The notes below the pieces were generated by a model that saw only the letters and a program-made list of their open reading frames with translations, was not told the DNA's origin and did not search any database. Shown one piece after another: positions 15,586 through 22,899 of a DNA stretch of 25,186 bases (positions are counted from its first letter, which is position 1; each line of letters begins with the position of its first letter). The translations under genes were made by a program, and so were the position numbers. The stretch spans positions 1-25,186 of the forward strand of contig CAZCJA010000032.1 in the NCBI GenBank assembly GCA_964499015.1, read 5' to 3'. Source of the DNA: CAZCJA01 sp964499015 (GTDB taxonomy: Bacteria > Elusimicrobiota > Elusimicrobia > F11).

Positions 15586-15599
15586 GAACCGGTTCGAAC
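15586..15599. promoter_or_regulatory. Overlapping palindromes, possible operator
   Basis: GAACCGGTTCGAAC contains the perfect 10-base palindrome GAACCGGTTC overlapping a second, GTTCGAAC. It lies about 40 bases upstream of the DUF423 start in the divergent spacer, a position suited to a regulator site. No known operator is assigned. Confidence 0.3.
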
Positions 15600-15625
15600 A
15601 TGCGCGATATGACATGAAAATTCAA

Positions 15626-15694
15626 TGTGTTTTTTTGGGACCATCATTTTCTGCAAAAAAAACACAAAACACCGCGTAGAGATAGGGTGTTTTT
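15626..15694. promoter_or_regulatory. Tandem, mutually exclusive terminator-like hairpins
   Basis: Four related arms occur in a row. TGTGTTTTTTT (15626-15636) is perfectly complementary to AAAAAAACACA (15656-15666). AAAACACC (15666-15673) is complementary to GGTGTTTT (15686-15693). The first arm can also pair with the third, and the second with the fourth, so alternative folds are possible. On the plus strand the second hairpin runs into TTTTT. On the minus strand the same hairpin is followed by a T-rich run of eight. Both flanking genes point away, so neither needs a terminator here. Confidence 0.5.
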
Positions 15695-15711
15695 CGTCAA
15701 TAAATGCGCCA

Positions 15712-15739
15712 TTGAAAGTTCAGCGCGTGGGGCTATCAT
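15712..15739 (+). promoter_or_regulatory. Sigma-70-type promoter for the TM-helix gene
   Basis: TTGAAA (15712-15717) and TATCAT (15734-15739) each match five of six consensus bases, with a 16-base spacer. The start site is expected near 15746, giving a leader of about 38 bases before the ATG at 15784. Confidence 0.6.
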
Positions 15740-15750
15740 TAAGAGGACTA

Positions 15751-15777
15751 GCCCGCGAAACGGGCGAAGACTGGAGG
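15751..15777 (+). promoter_or_regulatory. Leader hairpin plus ribosome-binding site
   Basis: GCCCG (15751-15755) pairs with CGGGC (15761-15765) around the loop CGAAA. The strong site GGAGG (15773-15777) follows, six bases before the ATG. The stem would lie at the very 5' end of the transcript from the predicted promoter and may stabilise it. No riboswitch class was recognised. Confidence 0.45.
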
Positions 15778-15783
15778 TAGAGT

Positions 15784-16524
15784 ATGGATACGATGCTTAG
15801 TTTGGTCACCGCCGCCTTGGCTCCGCTGCAAACATTGAGCCTAAAAATAATGGCGGTCATGCCGGCCGTTGTGGCCGCGTTCCTGCTGTTGTTTGTGGGA
15901 GCGTTTGCGGCGCATTGGCTGCGTTATCTCACCGAACATGTGCTCGACATGCTCAAAATCGACGACTATGCGCGCCGCGTGGGCTTCAGCAACATCATTG
16001 AGCGCGTTGGCCTCGGTTCCCACGTTACCCGCCTTATCGGGGTCGTGGTGTATGCCACCATTGTCATGGCTTTCATTTTGGGGGCGGCGGACGTCATGAG
16101 GTTCTCCTTCGTTGCGGATTACCTCGACCGCTTGCTTAGCTTCGGGCCCAGTTTGATCGCGGCGGTTGTGGTGTTGGGGGCCGGTCTCTTCCTGGGAGAT
16201 CTCATTGGTCGGATCGTCCACGCGGCGGCGGAAGCCAATCACGTGCGCGGCTCCGACGTTCTGATGAGAATCACGCACGCCATCGTGGTGATTTTCTCCG
16301 GCATTATTGCGTTGGAAAGCCTGGGCATCGACGTCCGCCTGATCTACGAGAACCATCTGAACGTAATCGTGACGGCGCTCAGCATCGGGTGCGCGATCGC
16401 CATCGGCGTCGCGTTCGGCCTAGCGGGCAAAGAAACCGCCGGCCGGTTGATCAGCGACATAACGCCAAAGAGCAAGCCGGTGAACAACACCGCACGCGAA
16501 CCAAAACTGCGGTTGGTAAAGTAA
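15784..16524 (+). CDS. Five-helix membrane protein with MscS-like conserved TM helices
   Basis: 246 residues with hydrophobic helices at about 22-44, 84-104, 119-141, 164-182 and 190-214. Segments such as FGPSLIAAVVVLGAGLFLGDLIGRIV and the last helix with AIAIGVAFGLAGKETAGRLI match the conserved TM-helix repeat (PF05552 type). That repeat is related to the pore-lining region of small mechanosensitive channels. The usual cytoplasmic beta domain of MscS is absent; only a short basic tail (KPVNNTAREPKLRLVK) follows. It may be an osmotic or ion-leak membrane protein, but the function is not established. It has a good promoter, a leader hairpin and a strong ribosome-binding site, and it ends at a strong terminator, so it is a single-gene unit. 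Confidence 0.75.
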   Translation: MDTMLSLVTAALAPLQTLSLKIMAVMPAVVAAFLLLFVGAFAAHWLRYLTEHVLDMLKIDDYARRVGFSNIIERVGLGSHVTRLIGVVVYATIVMAFILGAADVMRFSFVADYLDRLLSFGPSLIAAVVVLGAGLFLGDLIGRIVHAAAEANHVRGSDVLMRITHAIVVIFSGIIALESLGIDVRLIYENHLNVIVTALSIGCAIAIGVAFGLAGKETAGRLISDITPKSKPVNNTAREPKLRLVK

Positions 16525-16544
16525 CCGATAACATTCTTCATTCA

Positions 16545-16581
16545 AACACGCCTCTGCCTTCGGGCGGGGGCGTGTTTTTTT
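16545..16581 (+). terminator. Intrinsic terminator with UUCG tetraloop
   Basis: A 14-bp stem pairs 16545-16558 with 16563-16576 around the very stable loop TTCG, continuing into a seven-base T run. Three of the pairs are G-U, which become A-C mismatches on the other strand. The element is therefore a good terminator only for the plus-strand membrane gene, not for the convergent minus-strand operon that ends at 16580. Confidence 0.9.
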
Positions 16582-18082
16582 ATTTCTGCTTGGCTTTGCG
16601 GCGGGCGAGCTGGCTTTCGAAGAGGTTCGGCGGGGTGAGAGAAGCCGGGTCAATTGCTTCGAGCCAATTGCCTTTGGGGTTTAAATCGGAAGCCTCCCCG
16701 GTTGTAATGCCTATTAAATTCATTTGAATCCCGTAGCTTGGCACAGGGATCGGACGGTTGGATTTGACGTTCCATAAAGTTTCACGCGCGCCGCTGTATG
16801 GCCCTGCGTCCAAATCGCCCCCGCTCAACCAAATATCGGTCCCGCGCCCCGCATCGATTTCGGTGTAGAGATTTTCATAAGGCGCTTTGCGGTGATGGTC
16901 GAAGCTCATGTCCGCGCCCGACCCTTTCATGAACACATTGCCCGCGGCCATGCTGGTCACGGAGATGGAATGAATAAAACGCGTGTCCATGCGAAAACCG
17001 GAAAACAAATTATCCTGCGAAAGCGCCGCCACTTCAAAACCGTGGTGGCCTTCCCAGCCGCTTTTTTCGCGCCCCTCTTCGGAGCGCATCGTGACGTTTT
17101 CTACGGTGCAGAAGCGCACGCCGTTGCGGAAGATCACCGCCGCATCGGCATTGATGATTTCCACGTCACGGACCCAGCCGTTGGTGACCGTTTGAAACGT
17201 AATCGCGTTGTATCCGGGCTCATCGTGGTGGCCCGCGTAACGCGTCACGGGAAATGAAATCGTCAACTTTTCAACGCCAACGTCCTCGACGGTGGGCGCG
17301 TCGGTCTCGATGCCGGGCCTCCAATCGAGCTGGACGTCGGTGCGCAGCGGCCGGTCGATCCTGATTTCTCCCACGCCGATGGAAACAACCGTGCACGAGA
17401 AATCCACGAGCATCTTGTTTTGCAAAAGACGCGAAGCGGGTTCTTGATCGGCGTGCAAATTACGCCCCAAGTCGCCGTCGGTATTGAACATCATCACCCG
17501 GATGCGCTGGCCTTTATGGAATCGCTCAACGCTTTCCACCTTGAGCGTTGTCGCGCCGCGCTTGGCGGGTGCATTGATTTTAGAAAGGAACACGCTGCGG
17601 TTGGTGCCTTCAAACCAGAGAAAGCCTCCATCCCACGACCAGCTTCCGCTGGGGGACGCGCTGTCACCGGCGCCGATCGCATCGGTCAGCGACATCGGAA
17701 AATGCAAAATGGTTTTTCCCGGGCCCTCGCCTTGCAGAACAATACCGCGGCGCATGACGCGCAACGCTTGCGTGATCTTATATGTCCCGGCGGGAATAAA
17801 AACCGCGCCTTTGGACGCGGCCTCGATCGCGGAGAGGAACGCTTCCGTATCGTCGGCGCGTCCGTCGCCGATGGCGCCGAACTCTTTTACATTAACGGAA
17901 ACCGCCACGGCCGGGATGGGGGCGCGGCTCGATTTATATCCGGCGAAAGAAAAATCAGGAAGACGTTTTGTCGGTGACCATACTTCACCGGCAGCCCCCC
18001 AAAGCAGAGACGTTTCGGCATGAAGATTCGAGGCGAGCAGAGAAAGCGAAAGGAGAAGAGCCCCTGCTTTGCGGGCGAACAT
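16580..18082 (-). CDS. Exported pectate-lyase-like beta-helix protein
   Basis: 500 residues. A signal peptide (about 1-22: KAGALLLSLSLLASNLHAE) is followed by VNVKEFGAIGDGRADDTEAF (about 63-82), the hallmark opening of the pectate-lyase-3 beta-helix superfamily. AVFIPAGTYKI and GIVLQGEG come next. Later rungs are seen in VRDVEIINADAAVIFRNGVRFCTVENVTM. The C-terminal third (HHGFEVAALSQDN, then FMKGSGADMSFDHHRKAPYENLYTEIDAG) resembles the DUF4955-type extension of such proteins, from memory. Beta-helix proteins of this kind are polysaccharide lyases, epimerases or hydrolases; the activity cannot be told from sequence. It is the last gene of the minus-strand polysaccharide operon, starting one base after its neighbour's stop, so it probably acts on that polymer. 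Confidence 0.78.
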   Translation of the reverse strand: MFARKAGALLLSLSLLASNLHAETSLLWGAAGEVWSPTKRLPDFSFAGYKSSRAPIPAVAVSVNVKEFGAIGDGRADDTEAFLSAIEAASKGAVFIPAGTYKITQALRVMRRGIVLQGEGPGKTILHFPMSLTDAIGAGDSASPSGSWSWDGGFLWFEGTNRSVFLSKINAPAKRGATTLKVESVERFHKGQRIRVMMFNTDGDLGRNLHADQEPASRLLQNKMLVDFSCTVVSIGVGEIRIDRPLRTDVQLDWRPGIETDAPTVEDVGVEKLTISFPVTRYAGHHDEPGYNAITFQTVTNGWVRDVEIINADAAVIFRNGVRFCTVENVTMRSEEGREKSGWEGHHGFEVAALSQDNLFSGFRMDTRFIHSISVTSMAAGNVFMKGSGADMSFDHHRKAPYENLYTEIDAGRGTDIWLSGGDLDAGPYSGARETLWNVKSNRPIPVPSYGIQMNLIGITTGEASDLNPKGNWLEAIDPASLTPPNLFESQLARRKAKQK

Positions 18083-18083
18083 A

Positions 18084-19316
18084 CTACTGCGCGGCGGGCG
18101 GCGCGGCGGCTTGCCGACTCAAGGTTTTGTAGTTGCGCATCAGGTGGCCGGTCAGGGCGAGCATGCCGCCGTAACCCGTTTTATTGCGCGTGAGCGAAGG
18201 ATTTTTCTTGCCCTTAATGATCGCTTTCAGCGTGCTGAACACGACCTTCTGCGCTTCGGGCGAATAGCCGCCGACCAAAATCCAACCGTGGTAAACCGGG
18301 CCGTTCAAGCCGGGCTCCTTGTAAACGCGGTACGGCTTGTCGCTGCCGTTGATGTAGTTGGCGAACGACGGCTCTTCCAGGGACTGGTTCCAAATATTGT
18401 CGACGAAGGTGTAGGCCATGCGCTCGACATCTTCAATGCTGTACATGAGTTTCGCTTCGTGCAGAAAAATGACCAGCATGGATTCGCGATTGGCGTGAGA
18501 CGTATCGGGCACGCCGGCCTGGTTGCCGACGGATCCCGGTGTGTTGTCGGTGTCGGAGCCGATCGGGATGGTGTGGCTTTCCCAAATCCAACCGCGTTCG
18601 GCCGGAGAGAGCTTGGCTTGAAACGCCGCGCCGACATCTTTGGCGATTTCGCCGTACACAGGATCGCCGGTGGCTTCGTACATGAAAATCGCACACAGGC
18701 CCATGTTGGTTCCGTTGTCGTTCCAAATGGACACGTAGTCGACATTCAGCCACGGCACCTTACGGTAGTATTCGTTTTCCCACCAATAATCAAAAACCGC
18801 GCTTTTAACGAACTCCGTGTAACGGGTCGCCTGCGCGCCGTATTTTTCGCTGAACGCCGGATTCTTGCGAATGATCGCTGCGGCGCGCGCCAGCGGCACG
18901 GCGGCCTGGAGGGTAAAATGAACGTCCGGCTTCGGCACCGGGGACTTGGGCGTGACTTTAAATGGCTTCCAAACCATATAGTTTTTGCCTTTGTGCTGCA
19001 GCGGAACGGCCGCCGCCACCATGTTATCCATGTAATAGAGAGATTTTTTCAACAACCGCTCGCTTCCGGTCGCCTCCACGGCCGACAGAAGGCCATGCAA
19101 ATAATAGCTGGTGAAATAATAAATGCCCGATTCGCCTGAACGGGATTGCTTTTCGAGCTCCGCGCGGTCACGGCGCAAATATATTTCAAAAAAAGCGCGG
19201 GAGACCAGATAGTCCCATTTCCCCGGCGTTGCGTGCGCGATCAGAAAGCTCGCCGAGGCCGCGACGGTCGCGGTCACGAAAAATAAAAATAGAAATGGGC
19301 GGCGGAGAGATCTCAT
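18084..19316 (-). CDS. Exported helical protein, predicted alpha/alpha-toroid, polysaccharide-active
   Basis: 410 residues from the ATG at 19316, one base after the upstream gene's stop. A longer frame from 19439 would lie entirely inside that gene and is not favoured. The N-terminus (RSLRRPFLFLFFVTATVAASASFLI) is a signal peptide or anchor. The rest is a series of amphipathic helices with conserved-looking spots: SIWNDNGTNMGLCAIFMYEATGD, SVGNQAGVPDTSHANRESMLVIFLHE, and NGPVYHGWILVGGYS. This resembles (alpha/alpha) toroid enzymes such as lyases, hydrolases and uronyl epimerases, but I cannot name a family. The W-N-D-N and D-T-S-H-A-N-R-E clusters are likely active-site residues (inference). 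The following beta-helix gene starts one base on. Confidence 0.6.
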   Translation of the reverse strand: MRSLRRPFLFLFFVTATVAASASFLIAHATPGKWDYLVSRAFFEIYLRRDRAELEKQSRSGESGIYYFTSYYLHGLLSAVEATGSERLLKKSLYYMDNMVAAAVPLQHKGKNYMVWKPFKVTPKSPVPKPDVHFTLQAAVPLARAAAIIRKNPAFSEKYGAQATRYTEFVKSAVFDYWWENEYYRKVPWLNVDYVSIWNDNGTNMGLCAIFMYEATGDPVYGEIAKDVGAAFQAKLSPAERGWIWESHTIPIGSDTDNTPGSVGNQAGVPDTSHANRESMLVIFLHEAKLMYSIEDVERMAYTFVDNIWNQSLEEPSFANYINGSDKPYRVYKEPGLNGPVYHGWILVGGYSPEAQKVVFSTLKAIIKGKKNPSLTRNKTGYGGMLALTGHLMRNYKTLSRQAAAPPAAQ

Positions 19317-19317
19317 C

Positions 19318-22300
19318 TTAAAACCGGACATCGAATTCGACGGATGAAAGATTGTAGTAGTAATTACCGCTTTCTTCGTAGACAAAAGACGGGACGAACG
19401 AAACATTCGGCGTGATCGACCAGGACAGCGACGCGTCAACCAGCTGCGTCACGCGGTTGCGCTTATTTATGCCCGGTTGCAATGATTCCTTTGAGTAGCC
19501 GGGAAAATAGCGGAAAACAAACTTTAGATTCGATTCGTTGGCGAAAACAAATTGCGGGCCGAAAGAGTGAATATACAGGTCCCGCGGCGAATAGTAATTC
19601 GGGCTAATGCTCTTCGTGTTGTCGAATGAGAAGCGGTACACCGGGCCCCAGGTGAATTCACGGCGGCCGTTTTTCCAGCCGGCCTCAACCTCGCCCGATT
19701 TGCGGCTGTTTTGATCGGAAAAATCCATATAGCGTCCGCGAGCGCGCAAGCCCCATTCAGGCGTTTCGCCGAAATGCGCGGTGGCGCGATAATCGTTCTT
19801 GCGAACGTTGCTGAGCATGGCGCGCGCCCCATTATGAAAACCACGCTTGGCTTCAATGCGCGTCTGGAAGTTGTCTTTCCAGCGCGCCCAGTACGTGGCG
19901 CTGTAACCCAGCACGCTCTTGGCCGGCGTGGATAGCGAATGACGGATAAGCTTCGCCTGCATGGTATGCCCGTCCGCCCATGTTGCCTCAGCGCCGACGC
20001 CCAAGCGCGTTTCGTAGACGGTTTCAATTTCGCGTTCGCGAAATTTGGAACGGCCATGCAGAAGAAGACCGCGCAACTGCAGCAGCATCGGGATCTCGAA
20101 TTCCTGTTCAAAAGAAATGTTCTCGCGGCTGTTGTTGTCGTGCTGGAACGAGGTTGACGGTCGCCACACGATCCCTGACCTTGATTTAAAATCCGTGAGC
20201 ATTTTTTGCACTTCGACGGTCGGCTCGCTGGTGAACGACTGCAAGGCGAGCTGATACGCTTTTGACGAGCGGCCCGAGGCATAATTGATGCGCGCCTTTT
20301 CGGCCAGATAAATGTTCTCCGAAACGCCGAGCTCCTTCAATTTTTTCAGCCAATTGTTGGCCTCTGAAAATTTCTTCTCTTCAACCGCCATGTGCAGCAG
20401 CTCCTGGTAAATCAGAGCATGCGGACTCTTGTTGGTGAAATGCGCCACAAGCTCCTTGCCCGACCATTCCTTGGGCGGCTCGATGCGGTGCATGAAATAC
20501 GGATCCTGAGTCGGGACGTTCAGCCCGTACTGATCCTGAACGAACGCGAACTGGAAATGCTTTTTAACCAACTCCAAATTGTTTTCGATCGCGGTGGCGG
20601 AATCGCTGTGTTCGCCGTAACTTCCCTCCGGCCACGCATAGCCGATGGCGTCCGTGTTCAATTGTTCGGCCAATTTCGCCTTGATCGTCACATGATCTTT
20701 ATCAATGCGCTCCTTCCATTCCTCTTCTGTTTCCGACCGGCCCTGATCAGGCAGCCATTGCGGCATGACAAGATAAAGCATCTTGCGGCCGCGTGCGTCC
20801 ACCGCAATGCGCGAGTGCGCGCGACCGCCATGCGAGTCGAAATCCCAGCGGCCCGTTTTCTGATATTCCTTCATGATGTTCCAATTCGCATAGCCGATGG
20901 AACCGTAGGATTCCACGTCGTCGAGCGGCACCATCATTGTCGCGCGCAAGCCATATTGGTCCAAGATCGGATCGGCATAACGGAAGCTGTCCATGCGCGC
21001 GTCGTCGAACATAATGAAAACAGGCTTGATCGCAGAAATTTCTTTCCCGGCGTGCCAATCGGCGAGGTCCTTCATACTGATGGCCTGGTAATCGGCTTCC
21101 CGCAGCGACCGCATCTGACTTTCAAAACTCGTGATCGTCGTGTGAATTTCATAGCCGAGCATCGGTGCGTCATCGAACGGAGAAATGCCGTGATAAAGCA
21201 AAATCGGCATGACCGATAAGTTGGCGTTTTTCTCGATCCATTCCAAAAGAAGTTCGCGCCCCCTGCGACGTTGGCCACTCGAGAACAGCGCATTGGCGTA
21301 ATCGCGGAGCATATACGGGTTGGTTGGCTCAAACGAAAGCGCCTGCGCCATGTAATCGAGAGCGTCCTCGTCGTTGCCGAGGCTGAAATAAGCATCGGCC
21401 ATGCCCAGATGCGCGTCGCGCGAGCGCGGGTTAAGCTTTAAAACTCGCTCGTACGTCTGGATCGCGTCCGCAAAACGCGCGGCGTCGCGCTGGATCGAAG
21501 CGAGCGTCAACAGCGCCCAGACATCGCGCGGCAAATAATTTGTCCAACGCGTAAGCAGCGTGATGGCGCTGTCGAAACGATTCAACTTGACGTAAATATT
21601 GGCCAGCCGGATCACTTTGCGGCCTTTTTCGATGGACAGCTTGTCCAAGTCTTCGGCGAGCAGAACCGCTGACGCCGTGAAATCATTGCGCGCGACGGCG
21701 TTGTCGACAAGGAAAGCAATGGCCAGAGGTTCGCGATGCTCGTATCGCAACTGGCGCATTTTCGCCAAAGCCAGGCCTTGGTCGCCCGCGTAAAAGATCG
21801 CTTCGGCTTCGTGAAAACGATAATCGCTGCGGTCCGGAAACGCGTCAACCGCTTGGCCCCAAACTTCCGCTGACCGGCGGAATTCGCCGCGATAGAAAAG
21901 TGATTTTCCCAGAATCGGCAGAAGCTCCTTGCTTTCCATTGACCCCAGCGATACCGCGCGCTCAAAATAGCGGACGCTGTCGTCCAAGTTGCGCTTGCCG
22001 AAAGTGCGTTTGCCCATTGAGGCCAAAAGCTGCGGCTGGTTTGGATCGATTTCAAGACTGCGCATGAACGCTTCGGTGGCGTCGGAATCATTGCCGCGAT
22101 CGAGATAAATTTTTCCGAGTTGATGCCAAAGCTCGGCGCTCTCCGGATTTGATTCCAAATAGGTTTTTAAGCGGGCAATGGCTTCTCCCGCACGTCCGCT
22201 ACTGGCAAGCGCGGCGGCCAACTGGCGTTGAAGGACCGGATCTTCCGGGTTCGCCTCGACGCGTGCCTGCAGATCGAGCACCACTTCGCGCGAAGCGGGC

Positions 22301-22893
22301 GTGGCGGTGCGCACGCGCGCGTCAGGGGCGCGACTCAGGATGGACTGCGCGTCGCGGTCGCCAGGACGGAGGCGAAGAATCTTTGAGGCAATCTCATTGG
22401 CTTCTCCGATGCGCTTCATGTTCCATAAAATCCACATGCGGTCGCGAAGCATCGTGATGTTGTTGGGATCCAGAGCGGTAATATCGCGGAACAACTGGGC
22501 GGCGCGATCATATTCGCCGCTTTGATACGCCGCCTTGGCTTGCGTATGCAGATCGCCGATTTTTTTGCGGTTGGCCGCAGCCGGAGCCCAACTCAAAATT
22601 TTATCGGCCTCGACGTCGTCCGGCAGAATCGCTTTGATCGAGCGGGCCATGCTTTCCGCTTCCGCGACGCGATTCATGTTCCAAAAGGCCCACATTGCTT
22701 CTTTTAAAATAGCTTCACGGTCGGGGTTGGTTTTGACGAGATCCTGATAGAGGGCAACGGCTTTATCGTAATCGCCGGCGCGGAACGCCGATTTGGCTTG
22801 ATTGCGCAGCTCAAGAACTGATTGCGCCGCAACAGGGGACAATAATAAGGTCGCGCACGCCGTTACGGCGATGAATTTCGAGAAGCTCTTCAC
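19318..22893 (-). CDS. TPR - PgaB-like deacetylase - outer-membrane beta-barrel fusion protein
   Basis: 1191 residues. A signal peptide spans about 1-23 (SPVAAQ). Residues 25-555 are TPR-type repeats. Residues about 560-815 form a polysaccharide deacetylase (NodB/CE4) domain: it opens SVMPILLYHGIS and carries the metal/catalytic pair in FIMFDDAR (D630, D631), the Hx4H metal ligands H688 and H693 (DSHGGRAHS) and YAWPEGSYG at 752-760. The Hx4H spacing matches PgaB/IcaB. Residues 830-900 are helical. Residues about 905-1191 alternate as outer-membrane strands and end in a C-terminal Phe (SSVEFDVRF). In poly-N-acetylglucosamine export PgaA carries TPR plus barrel and PgaB the deacetylase; here all are in one chain with the enzyme in the middle. 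The likely role is deacetylation and outer-membrane export of the operon's polymer. Confidence 0.85.
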   Translation of the reverse strand: MKSFSKFIAVTACATLLLSPVAAQSVLELRNQAKSAFRAGDYDKAVALYQDLVKTNPDREAILKEAMWAFWNMNRVAEAESMARSIKAILPDDVEADKILSWAPAAANRKKIGDLHTQAKAAYQSGEYDRAAQLFRDITALDPNNITMLRDRMWILWNMKRIGEANEIASKILRLRPGDRDAQSILSRAPDARVRTATPASREVVLDLQARVEANPEDPVLQRQLAAALASSGRAGEAIARLKTYLESNPESAELWHQLGKIYLDRGNDSDATEAFMRSLEIDPNQPQLLASMGKRTFGKRNLDDSVRYFERAVSLGSMESKELLPILGKSLFYRGEFRRSAEVWGQAVDAFPDRSDYRFHEAEAIFYAGDQGLALAKMRQLRYEHREPLAIAFLVDNAVARNDFTASAVLLAEDLDKLSIEKGRKVIRLANIYVKLNRFDSAITLLTRWTNYLPRDVWALLTLASIQRDAARFADAIQTYERVLKLNPRSRDAHLGMADAYFSLGNDEDALDYMAQALSFEPTNPYMLRDYANALFSSGQRRRGRELLLEWIEKNANLSVMPILLYHGISPFDDAPMLGYEIHTTITSFESQMRSLREADYQAISMKDLADWHAGKEISAIKPVFIMFDDARMDSFRYADPILDQYGLRATMMVPLDDVESYGSIGYANWNIMKEYQKTGRWDFDSHGGRAHSRIAVDARGRKMLYLVMPQWLPDQGRSETEEEWKERIDKDHVTIKAKLAEQLNTDAIGYAWPEGSYGEHSDSATAIENNLELVKKHFQFAFVQDQYGLNVPTQDPYFMHRIEPPKEWSGKELVAHFTNKSPHALIYQELLHMAVEEKKFSEANNWLKKLKELGVSENIYLAEKARINYASGRSSKAYQLALQSFTSEPTVEVQKMLTDFKSRSGIVWRPSTSFQHDNNSRENISFEQEFEIPMLLQLRGLLLHGRSKFREREIETVYETRLGVGAEATWADGHTMQAKLIRHSLSTPAKSVLGYSATYWARWKDNFQTRIEAKRGFHNGARAMLSNVRKNDYRATAHFGETPEWGLRARGRYMDFSDQNSRKSGEVEAGWKNGRREFTWGPVYRFSFDNTKSISPNYYSPRDLYIHSFGPQFVFANESNLKFVFRYFPGYSKESLQPGINKRNRVTQLVDASLSWSITPNVSFVPSFVYEESGNYYYNLSSVEFDVRF
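22318..22815 (-). repeat. Tandem 86-residue duplication in the TPR region
   Basis: Residues 27-106 and 113-192 of the fusion protein align without gaps at an offset of 86 residues (258 bases). Shared patterns include NQAKSAFRAGDYDKA with TQAKAAYQSGEYDRA, MWAFWNMNR with MWILWNMKR, and LSWAPAA with LSRAPDA. The corresponding DNA units are 22576-22815 and 22318-22557. Confidence 0.85.
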
Positions 22894-22899
22894 GTTGCC

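Noticed and set aside
15591..15599. GGTTCGAAC resembling a tRNA T-loop
   Set aside because: No acceptor, anticodon or D-arm pairing fits around it; it is better explained as part of a palindrome.
16545..16581. Bidirectional terminator shared by the two convergent units
   Set aside because: The G-U pairs become mismatches on the minus strand and no T run follows there, so it serves only the plus-strand gene.
18069..19139. 356-residue plus-strand ORF, and other long antisense frames such as 5593-6405 and 20392-21219
   Set aside because: They mirror well-supported genes on the other strand, carry no recognisable domains, and are expected by-products of GC-rich coding sequence.
19317..19439. 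Longer start at 19439 for the toroid-like protein
   Set aside because: The extra 41 residues lie inside the upstream gene and look like an out-of-frame reading; a signal peptide begins exactly at the ATG 19316, one base after the upstream stop.
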